From Corynebacterium pseudogenitalium (GTDB taxonomy: Bacteria > Actinomycetota > Actinomycetes > Mycobacteriales > Mycobacteriaceae): DNA of 64,000 nucleotides. The notes under the pieces are model-generated. The model did no database searches, was not told where the DNA came from, and was given only the letters and a program-made list of their open reading frames with translations. Numbering within the stretch: position 1 is the first letter of the stretch; the number at the start of each line of letters is the position of its first letter. Shown piece after piece: positions 8,601-17,168 of this stretch. The DNA lies in assembly GCF_024453815.1 (NCBI RefSeq), contig NZ_CP072934.1, positions 62,001 through 126,000 on the forward strand, read 5' to 3'. A program made the translations under genes and the position numbers.

Positions 8601-9701
8601 ATGAGAGTTGGCATTATCGGTGCTGGTATTTCGGGTCTCGCGCTGGGTGCGACCCTGCATCGTGGTGGGGTGGACGTGCAGTTGTATGAGCGCCACGGAC
8701 ACATCCGCGGTACGGGTGCAGGGATCACGTTGGCCGAAAACGGACTTACGGCACTTGATGCGTTAGGGATTGGGGCTGCGTTCCGTCATCGCCAGTGGGG
8801 GCAGACCCTTGTGCGGGGTGGGATTCGGTGCCCGGAGGGGGAGTGGTTGTCGTGTATTCCAGCGGATGGGCTCGGCATTGATCGCGCGGAGCTCCACACG
8901 CTGCTGCTCAAGCACCTGCCCGAAACGCTCGTCCACACGTCCGCCGAGGCCGTGGACGTTGAGGCGCAGACCGGAACGGTCACTTTCGCCGATGGCAAAG
9001 TCGAGCGTTTCGACGTCGTGGTCGGCGCGGATGGGATCCGCAGCGCGGTTCGGCGTAGTTGCTTTCATGATCCTGGTATCGCCTACGCGGGCTACAACGC
9101 CTGGCGCGGCGTCAGCGATGGCCCGCTTTACGACGCCGTCTTCGAGACCTGGGGCGAGCGCGCTCGCTTCGGCGCCGTCCCACTTCACGACGGCCGCGTC
9201 TATTGGTTCGCCGTTCTTTCCGGGGCAGAGGCCACACCGGGCGAGGCTCGCCTTGACCTGCTCAAAAGCACCTTTGCCTCCTGGCATGACCCCATCCCGG
9301 ACCTGCTGCGCGCAACACCTGACGAGTCGATCCAGCTTTTGCCGATCCAAGAGTTGGCGTCACCGCTACCCACTTATTGCAACGGCAAAGTGGTGCTCGT
9401 CGGGGATGCGGCACACGCCATGACTCCGAATCTTGGGCAGGGGGCGTGCCAGGGACTTGAGGACGTCGCTGTCCTTTCCGCTCTCCTTCTCAACGGCACC
9501 CAGGACATTCGCACCTACGATGAGTACCGCCTTCGGAGGAGCCAAACGATTGCGCGTCAGTCCCGGCTCGTTGGGCGGGTTATTCACGCCGGAGGAAGGA
9601 AGGTGGCGTCGATACGTAATTGGGTGCTTGGGCGCGTGCCGGATTCAGTGAGTCAGCGCCAGGTGCAGTCGGTGACTGCATGGCAGATGCCGGCGCTATA
9701 G
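8601..9701 (+). CDS. FAD-dependent monooxygenase (class A flavin hydroxylase family)
   Basis: This is a 366-residue flavoprotein that probably hydroxylates a small, possibly aromatic, substrate with NAD(P)H and oxygen. It shows the N-terminal dinucleotide fold GAGISGLALG, the mid-protein DG motif (GADGIRSAVR) and the second FAD motif GDAAHAMTPNLGQGA typical of PHBH-like enzymes. The ATG at 8601 starts the Rossmann fold; the longer frame back to 8436 would run through an intergenic repeat and is rejected. The family also contains enzymes of antibiotic, urate and carotenoid chemistry, so the substrate is open. It stands alone downstream of the tRNA. Confidence 0.8.
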   Translation: MRVGIIGAGISGLALGATLHRGGVDVQLYERHGHIRGTGAGITLAENGLTALDALGIGAAFRHRQWGQTLVRGGIRCPEGEWLSCIPADGLGIDRAELHTLLLKHLPETLVHTSAEAVDVEAQTGTVTFADGKVERFDVVVGADGIRSAVRRSCFHDPGIAYAGYNAWRGVSDGPLYDAVFETWGERARFGAVPLHDGRVYWFAVLSGAEATPGEARLDLLKSTFASWHDPIPDLLRATPDESIQLLPIQELASPLPTYCNGKVVLVGDAAHAMTPNLGQGACQGLEDVAVLSALLLNGTQDIRTYDEYRLRRSQTIARQSRLVGRVIHAGGRKVASIRNWVLGRVPDSVSQRQVQSVTAWQMPAL

Positions 9702-9788
9702 AAATATGGGGCCGCCCGCCTATATGAGCAGCGCGCACCTAGTAAGGTGAGCTGCAGTATTGTTGCATATCCCTGAAGGAAGCCCCTC

Positions 9789-10382
9789 ATGACGAACCCG
9801 TACCAGCCCGACGACACCCACCCCGGCACTGACGAGTGGACGTCTCAGCAACAGCAGTACCAGCAGCCGTACTACCAACAGCCATACCAGCCACAGCCCC
9901 CGTACCAGCCGCAGCAGCAGAAGAGCAACACTGGCCTGGTGGTTGCGTTGTCGGTGTTGGGGACGCTGGTGTTGTTGGCGCTGGCTGGAGCGGTGGCGTT
10001 TTTGTTCGTGCGTTCCGATGGGTCGAATGGCGGGCAGCAGGATCCGGTGATCGTGACGGAGATTGAGACGGTCGCGCCGGAAGCCGGCAACAACGGCAGC
10101 CAGAACAACCAGGGCAACAAGCCTAATGTGAACCGGCGTGAGCCGATGGGGTCGAGTGCGGGGTTCTCGAACGCGACGGCGGAGACCGGGAATACGTCGT
10201 CGGAGTTCGCGGGCAATGTGTTGGCTGTGTTTAATGAGCGGGCTGCAGCCACGGGTGAGTTCCCGGGGTCGTTGAGTGTGTATAGCCCGGTGACGGGGCA
10301 GACGTACACGATGTCGTGCTGGCCTGCGGGTGGGGGAGCCCGGTGCCAGGGCGGTAATAACGCGTCGGTGTATTTGTACTAA
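9789..10382 (+). CDS. Small single-pass membrane protein with Gln/Tyr/Pro-rich N-terminus
   Basis: I do not recognise a family for this 197-residue protein. The first 45 residues are rich in Gln, Pro and Tyr, then one transmembrane helix (about residues 48-75) leads to an extracytoplasmic part with an Asn/Gln-rich linker. A C-terminal segment contains two cysteines (MSCWPAGGGARC) that could form a disulfide. Such Q/P/Y-rich tails are common in actinobacterial envelope proteins. It overlaps the next gene by 1 nt (TAATG), so the two are probably co-translated; a GAAGGAAG ribosome binding site precedes the ATG. Confidence 0.75.
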   Translation: MTNPYQPDDTHPGTDEWTSQQQQYQQPYYQQPYQPQPPYQPQQQKSNTGLVVALSVLGTLVLLALAGAVAFLFVRSDGSNGGQQDPVIVTEIETVAPEAGNNGSQNNQGNKPNVNRREPMGSSAGFSNATAETGNTSSEFAGNVLAVFNERAAATGEFPGSLSVYSPVTGQTYTMSCWPAGGGARCQGGNNASVYLY

Positions 10383-11380
10383 TGGCGTTGTATCCTCGCC
10401 CGTTGTCGGTGGGCGATCATGTTCGTGTGGTGGCTCCGGCGCGTTCGTTGGCGTATGTGGAGCAGGGCCCGGCGGGTCGTTTTGTGGCTGAGTTGGCCAC
10501 GCGGCGCCTGGAGCAGCTTGGCCTGTCGGTGAGTTTTGGGGCGAATGTGCGGGTGTCGGACATGTTTTGGTCTGCGCCGGGCAAGTTGCGGGCTGAGGAT
10601 CTTATCGACGCCTACTCCGACCCTTCTGTCGACGGCATCATGAGCGTGATCGGCGGCTTTACCAGTAACGAGATTCTGCCTCACCTGGACTTTGATGTGA
10701 TTGCGGAGCACCCGAAGTTCCTGTGTGGGAATTCGGATGTGTCGGCGTTGGCGAATGCGGTGTATGCGAAGACGGGCCAGGTGGTCTACGTGGGCCCGCA
10801 TTGGTCGACGTTGGGGATGCGCGATTTCGGTGAGGTGACCCGTGACGCGTTTGTGCAGGCGGCGTTTACTGATGGGCCGATCGTGTGGCAGCCGGGGGAC
10901 TGGTTCACGGACGATGACTGGTTTATTAACCAGGATGGTCGTGTGCAGGAGCCGGATGATGGCTGGTGGGTGATCCAGGAGGGCCGCGCGGAGGGGATTG
11001 CGCTTGGGTCGAATTTGGGCACGTTGGGGTTGTTGTCGGGCACGGAGTTCATGCCGTCCCTGAACGATGCGGTGTTGTTTGCGGAGGTGACGGGGAAGTA
11101 CACCGTGATGGATTTCCGGCGTGAGCTGGTGTCGTTGTTGCAGGCCCCGGATGGTCACGGGATTGAGGGCTTGGTGATTGGGCGTTTCCAGACCGCGAGC
11201 CGTGTCACGAGGGTGATGGTGGAGGAGATGGTGGCGTCGATACCTGAGTTGAGGGGGAAGCCGGTGGTGGCGAACGCATCGTTTGGACACACGAACCCGT
11301 TGTTGACGTTCCCGGTCGGCGGGCGTGTGGATGTTTCGGTGGAGGGGGGAGAGGCGTCGATTAGTTTTCCTAGAGTGTAG
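10382..11380 (+). CDS. S66-family serine carboxypeptidase (LD-carboxypeptidase/MccF-like)
   Basis: This is a 332-residue S66 peptidase. The nucleophile is Ser118 in GNSDVSAL, and the C-terminal histidine motif is FGHTNPLLTFPVGG; both are family hallmarks. S66 enzymes either cut L,D-peptide bonds in murein recycling (LdcA) or hydrolyse toxic acyl-AMP peptide antibiotics (MccF). Its length and motif spacing resemble MccF-like members. It overlaps the preceding membrane-protein gene by 1 nt and sits 9 bp before an MFS exporter, so a detoxification role is possible but only inferred. Confidence 0.85.
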   Translation: MALYPRPLSVGDHVRVVAPARSLAYVEQGPAGRFVAELATRRLEQLGLSVSFGANVRVSDMFWSAPGKLRAEDLIDAYSDPSVDGIMSVIGGFTSNEILPHLDFDVIAEHPKFLCGNSDVSALANAVYAKTGQVVYVGPHWSTLGMRDFGEVTRDAFVQAAFTDGPIVWQPGDWFTDDDWFINQDGRVQEPDDGWWVIQEGRAEGIALGSNLGTLGLLSGTEFMPSLNDAVLFAEVTGKYTVMDFRRELVSLLQAPDGHGIEGLVIGRFQTASRVTRVMVEEMVASIPELRGKPVVANASFGHTNPLLTFPVGGRVDVSVEGGEASISFPRV

Positions 11381-11389
11381 TTTGTCCCT

Positions 11390-12856
11390 ATGACTGATTC
11401 GACGCCGGGTCAACGTTGGACCTTCTTTGCAGTGATTTCGCTCGGTCTGCTGATGATCGGGCTGGACAATTCAATTCTGTATACGGCGTTGCCGGAGCTC
11501 AACGAGCAGCTGCACACCACCCCGACCCAGGGCTTGTGGATTATTAACGCCTACCCGCTGGTGCTGGCGGGGCTGCTGCTGGGCACGGGCACGCTGGGGG
11601 ACAAGCTGGGCCACCGCCTGATGTTCATCGTTGGGCTGGTGGTGTTCGGGGTGGCGTCGCTGGCGGCGGCGTTTGCGCCGTCGGCGTGGCTGCTTGTGGG
11701 TGCGCGCGGGCTGCTCGGCATGGGTGCCGCGGTGATGATGCCGGCGACGCTCGCGCTGATTCGCCTTACGTTCCCGGACGAGCGGGAGCGCAACACCGCG
11801 ATCGGCATTTGGGGGTCGGTGGCCGTGGTGGGTGCGGCGCTGGGTCCGCTGGTCGGCGGCGCGCTGCTGGAGGCGTTCTGGTGGGGCTCCGTCTTCCTGA
11901 TTAACGTGCCGATCGTGCTCATCGCGCTGGCCCTGACGTTCTGGCTGGCCCCGGAGAACATGCCGAACCCGGCGAAGCACTGGGACCTTATCTCCTCGGT
12001 GTACGCACTGTTCGCGCTGTCGGGCCTGACCATGGCTATCAAAGAATTGGCGAACCCGAATTCCGGCTGGTCCCTGTTCGTGGTGGCGGTGGTGCTGTGC
12101 GTCGTCGGCGCGGTGTTGTTCGTGCGCCGCCAGGGGAAGCTGGCGGACCCGCTGCTCACCTTCGACATTTTCAAGTCGCGGATGTTCACCGGCGGCGTCG
12201 TCGCAGCAGCCGGCGGCATGTTCTTCATGGCCGGCGCCGAGCTGATGACCACGCAGAAGCTCCAGCTTGTCGACGGCTTCTCCCCCCTCCACGCCGGCGC
12301 GACAATTATTGCGATGGCGGCGGCGGCGATTCCGGCGTCGACACTTGGGGGCGCCTACCTGCACAAGATTGGCTTCCTGCCTCTGATTGGCGGCGGTTTC
12401 CTGGGCGCCGCCGCGGGTGCCGCGGCCCTGATTTGGGGTTCGGACGCGGGCAGCCTCGGCATCGAGATTGCGGCGCTGGCCGTGATGGGCTTCTCGGCGG
12501 GCTCGGTGATGAGCGTGTCCTCCATCGCGATTATCGGCGCGGCGCCGCTGCACCGCTCCGGCATGGCCGCCGGGGTGGAGGAGGTCTCCTACGAGTTCGG
12601 CACCCTGGTCACCGTCGCGCTGACCGGCTCGTTGCTGCCGATGTGGATGGTGCGCAACCTGCCCGCCGAGCTGCAGCCCCTCGGCATGGATGCAATTTAC
12701 GACGCCTCCACCAACGCCCTTGCCGCCCCGGCCTACGCTGGGGCGTACCACAACGTCCTCGTGATGATCGCCTGCTCGGCCCTGGTCTTTGGTGCGGTGA
12801 CCTGGTGGTGCTTCCGCGATAACCCGAAGTCCGGCGACGCGAAGGTGGCGGCGTAA
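11390..12856 (+). CDS. MFS drug-resistance transporter, 14-TM DHA2 (EmrB/QacA) type
   Basis: This is a 488-residue proton-coupled exporter with about fourteen hydrophobic helices. Visible signatures are LDNSILYTALPEL in helix 1, GDKLGHRLMF between helices 2 and 3, and the antiporter motif C-like WGSVAVVGAALGPLVGG in helix 5. The family exports lipophilic cations, dyes and antibiotics. It follows the S66 peptidase gene by 9 bp and is followed with no gap by the next membrane gene (TAA ATG). Confidence 0.88.
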   Translation: MTDSTPGQRWTFFAVISLGLLMIGLDNSILYTALPELNEQLHTTPTQGLWIINAYPLVLAGLLLGTGTLGDKLGHRLMFIVGLVVFGVASLAAAFAPSAWLLVGARGLLGMGAAVMMPATLALIRLTFPDERERNTAIGIWGSVAVVGAALGPLVGGALLEAFWWGSVFLINVPIVLIALALTFWLAPENMPNPAKHWDLISSVYALFALSGLTMAIKELANPNSGWSLFVVAVVLCVVGAVLFVRRQGKLADPLLTFDIFKSRMFTGGVVAAAGGMFFMAGAELMTTQKLQLVDGFSPLHAGATIIAMAAAAIPASTLGGAYLHKIGFLPLIGGGFLGAAAGAAALIWGSDAGSLGIEIAALAVMGFSAGSVMSVSSIAIIGAAPLHRSGMAAGVEEVSYEFGTLVTVALTGSLLPMWMVRNLPAELQPLGMDAIYDASTNALAAPAYAGAYHNVLVMIACSALVFGAVTWWCFRDNPKSGDAKVAA

Positions 12857-14167
12857 ATGAGCGCACGCAGCTGGCACCGGAAGGCGTCCAAGCCGGTGAG
12901 CATCTGGATGTGGGTGTTCATCTTGATCGGGCTCACCCACACGCTGTTCCCCGAACCGGCGTGGCTGCTGATTCACATTTTCACGCTCGGAATCGTGGCG
13001 AACTCGATCGTGCTGTGGAGCGTGAACCTGACCGAGCGTTTCCTGCAGCAGCGCCTTCCCGAGGAGGCGCGCCCGGCCCAATTGCGGCGCACCTGGGTCC
13101 TGAACGTCGGCGTCGTGTTGGTGCTTGTGGGCCAGGTCCTGGCCAGCTGGTGGGAGCAGCACTGGCTGGTCACCTGGGTCGGTGGGTGCCTGGTGGCTGG
13201 TGCGGTGCTGTGGCACGCGGTGGTGCTCGCCCGGCTGGTGCGTGATGCCGGCCCGGAGAAGCGGCACCGACCCGCGGCGATTGGGTACGTGGCGTCGGCT
13301 GCCTGCCTGCTGGTAGGGGTGTGCTTCGGCGCGGCCCTGTCGATGGGCCTGCCGGGCACCTGGCAGGAGCAGATTCGCCAGGCGCACCTGTTTACCAACG
13401 TTGGCGGCTTTGTGGGCTTGGCCGCGATGTCGAGCCTGAGCGTGCTGTTCCCGACGATGTGGCGGATCAACGGCATGCGGGACCGCACCCGCGTGGCCAT
13501 TTGGGGCGCGGTGGCCGGGATTGTCTGCGCCGTCGTCGGCGCGCTGCTGGGAATCTCGCAGGTGGTCGCGGTTGGTGCGTTCGTCTACGTCGGCGCGTGG
13601 CTGTGGCTCTTCCAGGGGTTCCTGGTCAACGTGATCGACGTGTTGCGCGACCCACGCGACCGCATCACCTACCCGGGACTTTCCGTCTTCGTGGCGATGT
13701 TCTGGCTGATCGGCACGATGCTCTGGTACGCCGTGGGCCTGGTGCGGACGGTCCCGGAGATCCCCACGCTGGCGCTCCTCCTCGGCTTCGTGGCGCCCCT
13801 GCTGATCGGCACCATGAGTTACCTGCTGCCCACCACGATGGGCGGCGGGCCGAAGGCGGTGCGCGCCGGGCTGCTCGAACTGTCCCGGGGCACCTACTTC
13901 CGGGTCGTGCTGTACAACCTCGCGCTGGCGGTGTGGCTGCTGACGGAGCAGTCCTGGCTGCGGGTGGTGATGAGCCTGCTCGTGTTCGCCGTGCTGGTGG
14001 CGTACCTGCCACTGCTGCGCAGGGCGGTGAAGGCCCAGGTGGCGGTGCTGCGGGGGCAGCGCGAGGCCCCGGTGGCGGGCGCCCACGTGGAGCGCCCCGC
14101 CGGGCAGTCCGCCCTGGCGCTGGCGCTGGTGGCCGCGATTGTCGCGTCCTTTGGCGGGATTGCCTGA
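12857..14167 (+). CDS. Multi-pass membrane protein with conserved histidines, NnrS/haem-copper-like
   Basis: This 436-residue protein has about twelve predicted helices. Histidines occur in helices or at their edges (THTLFPEPAWLLIHIFTLG, QAHLFTNVGGFVGL), as in haem- or copper-binding NnrS-type proteins linked to nitric oxide metabolism. In several Actinobacteria a domain of this kind is fused to or placed beside NirK-type nitrite reductase; here it converges on such a gene with an 11-bp gap. I therefore infer a role with that enzyme, for example in electron supply or NO handling. The start directly follows the MFS stop. Function is uncertain. Confidence 0.65.
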   Translation: MSARSWHRKASKPVSIWMWVFILIGLTHTLFPEPAWLLIHIFTLGIVANSIVLWSVNLTERFLQQRLPEEARPAQLRRTWVLNVGVVLVLVGQVLASWWEQHWLVTWVGGCLVAGAVLWHAVVLARLVRDAGPEKRHRPAAIGYVASAACLLVGVCFGAALSMGLPGTWQEQIRQAHLFTNVGGFVGLAAMSSLSVLFPTMWRINGMRDRTRVAIWGAVAGIVCAVVGALLGISQVVAVGAFVYVGAWLWLFQGFLVNVIDVLRDPRDRITYPGLSVFVAMFWLIGTMLWYAVGLVRTVPEIPTLALLLGFVAPLLIGTMSYLLPTTMGGGPKAVRAGLLELSRGTYFRVVLYNLALAVWLLTEQSWLRVVMSLLVFAVLVAYLPLLRRAVKAQVAVLRGQREAPVAGAHVERPAGQSALALALVAAIVASFGGIA

Positions 14168-14177
14168 GCCGGGTCGC

Positions 14178-15491
14178 TTAGGGCGTGACCACGAACTGGC
14201 CGCGCTGTCCCTTTTCGGCGTCGGTCATCTGGTGGTTCACGAAAGTGTACGTCCCGGGCTCGTCGAAGGTCATCTCAACAAACCCGCCTTGGGCGGCGAG
14301 GAGCCCGAGCGCCTGTGATCCGGTATCTGTGGCGTTTCGGACCTGGTACTGGCCTTCCTTGAATACGGTGTCGAAGATTTCGCCGACCACGTGGAAGCTC
14401 AGCGGATTGTCGGGGCCGACGTTGAAGATCCACACACGGACGGTATCGCCGACGCGGGCCGGAATCGGCCGCTGCTGGTACTGGTTGGGGTAGCCGTTGA
14501 ACGCGGTGAGATCGTAGAGCCCGGCGGCGACTCGCTCGGGGTCGGCGCCGTCCTCGCCGAGGAAGACCTCGTGTGAGAGGAGGACGTATTCGGCGTCGAC
14601 AGGCGTGAGGTCCGGTGGGTCGATGACGACGGCGCCGAACATGCCGTTGGCGATGTGCAGACTCATCGGCATGGTGGCGCAGTGGTACATCCAGATCCCG
14701 TAGCGGCGGGCTTCGAACTCGTACGTGAGCGATTCGCCCGGGGCGATCTGGGCCATGTTCGTATCGGGGTTGACCTCACCCGCGTGGAAGTCGATGGAGT
14801 GCTCCATCGTGCCGTCGTTGACGATGGTGATGCGGAACAGGTCACCGACGCGCCCACGCAGTACGGGACCTGGCATTTCTCCGTCGAAGGTCCAGACGGG
14901 TTGGGTGACGCCGGGCGCAACCTGGCGCTCGCTTTCGGCAACGTGCCAGGTGTGTTCGTGCACTGTTCTTTCGGGAGCATCGGGCGCGGGAGGCAGCGCC
15001 GGGTCGCGGTAGACCAGGCCGGAGTCGGGCCCGTCCGCGGCAACTACCGGTCTGGGCGCGGCGCTCGGCGAAGTGCTCGGGCTCGCCGATCCGACCACGA
15101 CATCGAACACCATGCCCATCGCCTTGTGTCCGGCGATCGTGCACCAGCCTTGCGTGGACTCGGTGAAGACGCCGAAGTCGTGGACGACGGTGTCGCCGGG
15201 ATCGATGCGGCCTGTGTACTCGTTGCCCAGCTTGAGGTCGTGCTGCTGGTCGTCGGAGTTGGTGATGGTGAGGATGAGGCGGGTACCGGAGGGGACGTCG
15301 ATACGATTCGGCGTGAAGGTCATGCCTTGGATGTCGACGTCGAGCGTGGTGGCGCCGCTGGTGTCGAGTGGTTCCGGGCCGCGATCGTCGCCTGCGGTCG
15401 AGCTCAGCGCGCTGAACGCCACCACGAGCGCCACGAATACGGCGATGATGCCCCACGCCAGGCCGTCGGAGGTCTGCCCTTTTTTATTCAC
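14178..15491 (-). CDS. nirK: Copper nitrite reductase-like multicopper protein with extra N-terminal cupredoxin domain
   Basis: This envelope protein has a membrane anchor and three cupredoxin units. The first (after the helix around GLAWGIIAVFVALVV) carries QHDL and GWCTIAGHKAMGM, a likely type 1 copper site. The next two form a NirK-like core with HSIDFHA, YHCATMPMSLHIANGMFG and SFHVVGE, which supply type 1 and type 2 copper ligands. NirK reduces nitrite to nitric oxide. I prefer the GTG at 15491, which starts just before the anchor and leaves the conserved motif at 15505 in the leader; an ATG at 15542 in frame is the alternative. Neighbouring NO-related genes support the call. Confidence 0.82.
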   Translation of the reverse strand: MNKKGQTSDGLAWGIIAVFVALVVAFSALSSTAGDDRGPEPLDTSGATTLDVDIQGMTFTPNRIDVPSGTRLILTITNSDDQQHDLKLGNEYTGRIDPGDTVVHDFGVFTESTQGWCTIAGHKAMGMVFDVVVGSASPSTSPSAAPRPVVAADGPDSGLVYRDPALPPAPDAPERTVHEHTWHVAESERQVAPGVTQPVWTFDGEMPGPVLRGRVGDLFRITIVNDGTMEHSIDFHAGEVNPDTNMAQIAPGESLTYEFEARRYGIWMYHCATMPMSLHIANGMFGAVVIDPPDLTPVDAEYVLLSHEVFLGEDGADPERVAAGLYDLTAFNGYPNQYQQRPIPARVGDTVRVWIFNVGPDNPLSFHVVGEIFDTVFKEGQYQVRNATDTGSQALGLLAAQGGFVEMTFDEPGTYTFVNHQMTDAEKGQRGQFVVTP

Positions 15492-15504
15492 GGTCTCGAT
15501 CGTA

Positions 15505-15530
15505 ATAAATATGGTTCGAAATAGGGAAAG
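15505..15530. promoter_or_regulatory. Conserved operator-like motif upstream of nirK
   Basis: The stretch starts AATAAATATGG and ends AATAGGGAAA. It is identical at 21 of 26 positions to 16435-16460, upstream of the SufR-like regulators, and its first 11 bases resemble AATAAACACGG in the hmp promoter. Confidence 0.5.
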
Positions 15531-15548
15531 CTCGGCACCCATAGAAAA

Positions 15549-15594
15549 ACCCTCGGGGGAACACAGAGTCTATGTCTGTGACCCAGATCCGAGG
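15549..15594 (+). other. Large stem-loop upstream of the Abi-like gene
   Basis: CCCTCGG (15549-15555) can pair with CCGAGGG near 15588-15594, and an inner CACAGA pairs with TCTGTG. The structure lies in the leader of the Abi-like gene, about 25 bp before its ATG. It may be a leader hairpin or a remnant of the inserted segment; there is no T run, so a terminator is not supported. Confidence 0.45.
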
Positions 15595-15618
15595 GACTAC
15601 GTTGGCTACAATAGCACA

Positions 15619-16455
15619 ATGACGTATCCAGTGCAGCCGCCTACAGGGCGCCACCACCTGTTATGGGGGTCTATTCCACCTGCTCGGATGGCGACATTTC
15701 TATCACACACGTCTCATCATTGCGCCGATGAGGCGCTTGAACTTTATGTATGGAATCGCGATTTGTCCATGGCCTTTATGGCCGATTTAGCGGTCCTCGA
15801 AGTTGCGTTACGTGAGGCTATTCATGCTGTTCTGACCGAGAAATGGGGCGTGCAGTGGTATCAGGAAATGCCTTTGGACGACCGGTCGCGAACGGCTTTG
15901 GCTAGTGCTTGGGAACGTCTGCCTGCTCACGTGAGATTGAACTCGGAACGTGGGGATTTACCAGGGAGACTAGTGGCCAACTGCATGTTTGGCTTCTGGA
16001 CGAATCTGTTTGATAAAGGCGGTTATACCGGCCGAGGTCCTTGGCGCAGAAAGGTTGACAATGAGCGGAACTGGCCAGTTCTAGCAAAAGCATTCCCCGG
16101 CGGCAGGCGAGAAGCTGCACGTCAGCGGGATGAGCATCCTGAAAAGGCGAGAGCGATAACTTTTTCTCGTGTGTGGGTTCATCAGTTGTGCCAAGAGATT
16201 AATGAACTTCGAAACCGTGTTGCGCATCATGAACCGTTACTGAATGGTGTCCCACTTCGTGGACAAACGCATCGAAATGAAAAAAGAAGGAGAACAGTTG
16301 AGGAGGCATTCGCGCAAATCTTGTCCCTCGCCCGCATGATTGACACTGACCTGGCTACGTGGTTGGTGGCCAATAGTGAAGTACCAGGTGTTATGGCGAG
16401 AAAGTGCGAAATAACCTCTTCGTCACGTTCTTTCAATAAATACGGCCTGGAATAG
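15619..16455 (+). CDS. Abi-like (AbiD/AbiF family) HEPN-type putative phage-defence protein
   Basis: This 278-residue protein resembles Abi_2-family abortive infection proteins. It has the family-typical early segment ELYVWNRDLSMAFMADLAVLEVALREAI and, near residue 208, ELRNRVAHHEPL, which contains the RxxxxH arrangement of HEPN ribonucleases. Members stop phage spread by shutting down the infected cell, probably by RNA cleavage. Base composition and codon use are visibly more AT-rich than the neighbours, pointing to transfer. It sits alone between the nirK-like gene and the SufR-like pair, and its last codons lie inside a copy of the motif found upstream of nirK. Confidence 0.72.
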   Translation: MTYPVQPPTGRHHLLWGSIPPARMATFLSHTSHHCADEALELYVWNRDLSMAFMADLAVLEVALREAIHAVLTEKWGVQWYQEMPLDDRSRTALASAWERLPAHVRLNSERGDLPGRLVANCMFGFWTNLFDKGGYTGRGPWRRKVDNERNWPVLAKAFPGGRREAARQRDEHPEKARAITFSRVWVHQLCQEINELRNRVAHHEPLLNGVPLRGQTHRNEKRRRTVEEAFAQILSLARMIDTDLATWLVANSEVPGVMARKCEITSSSRSFNKYGLE

Positions 16456-16460
16456 GGAAA
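16435..16460. promoter_or_regulatory. Conserved operator-like motif upstream of the SufR-like regulators
   Basis: AATAAATACGG followed by AATAGGGAAA repeats the nirK-leader element (21 of 26 identical). It overlaps the 3' end of the Abi-like gene and lies about 50 bp before the first regulator. Confidence 0.5.
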
Positions 16461-16511
16461 ATCGGCGATTTCGGTTTAAGCTGGTAAAGAGCTCTGACCG
16501 AAGGAGGACAC

Positions 16512-17168
16512 GTGAATTCGGCGACCCCGCCTCAACCGACGACGGACCTGATGGACCGCGCCGCCGAGTTGAGCGTGAAGCAGCGCGAGGTGCTTGATCG
16601 CCTAGCTTTGCACCCGCATGGGGCGCAGGTCGGCGACCTTGCCAAGGAGATGGGGATGCACCCCAACACGATCCGCGGGCATTTGGATGAGTTGTTGGCG
16701 CGGGATTTGGTGCAGGTCACCACGGCTCCGAGCGAGGGCCGCGGCCGCCCGAGCAACATTTTCCACACGCGCACCCCGCACCACTCGACCGTGACTCGCG
16801 AGTACATCGGCCTGGTCAGGACGATGGCGGAGTGCCTCACCGAGGGCGATACGGAGAAGGCGCGCGAGATCGGCCGTCAGTGGGCGCGCCAGACCCACAA
16901 CGGCCGCGAGGTGCAGTCGGACGCCTCCGGGGCGTCCCAGCTCAGCGCCCTGATCGCGATTCTGCGGGACCTCGGCTTCGACCCCTCCTACCCAAACCAG
17001 TCCGGCAACATTGGCCTCAACGCTTGCCCGTTCACGACGGTGGGCGTCAGCGCGCCAAGTTCGGTCATCTGTGCCCTGCACGCCGGCTACCTGGATGAAC
17101 TCAGCGGCGGCATCGTGCACAAGCTGCTGCCGTATAGTCGCCCGTCGCAGTGCGAGATCGAACTATGA
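16512..17168 (+). CDS. SufR-like (COG2345) winged-helix regulator with Cys cluster, paralogue 1
   Basis: This 218-residue regulator has an N-terminal winged helix (about residues 15-80, with MGMHPNTIRGHLDELLARDLV) and a C-terminal sensor segment. The segment has the pattern ACPF...ICALHAGYLD...QCEI, with three cysteines spaced as in SufR/COG2345 proteins, where cysteines hold an iron-sulfur cluster. The GTG start follows an AAGGAGG ribosome binding site. It overlaps paralogue 2 by 4 bp. Context with a nitrite reductase and a flavohaemoglobin suggests NO or Fe-S damage sensing; this is inference. Confidence 0.8.
   Translation: MNSATPPQPTTDLMDRAAELSVKQREVLDRLALHPHGAQVGDLAKEMGMHPNTIRGHLDELLARDLVQVTTAPSEGRGRPSNIFHTRTPHHSTVTREYIGLVRTMAECLTEGDTEKAREIGRQWARQTHNGREVQSDASGASQLSALIAILRDLGFDPSYPNQSGNIGLNACPFTTVGVSAPSSVICALHAGYLDELSGGIVHKLLPYSRPSQCEIEL

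Noticed and set aside
11471..14086. 871-codon open frame on the minus strand
   Set aside because: It is antisense to the MFS and NnrS-like genes and reads as low-complexity Arg/His/Gln sequence, as expected of a shadow frame in high-GC DNA.
15549..15594. Type III toxin-antitoxin RNA for the HEPN gene
   Set aside because: There is one hairpin rather than tandem RNA repeats, and the protein resembles Abi_2 rather than ToxN.
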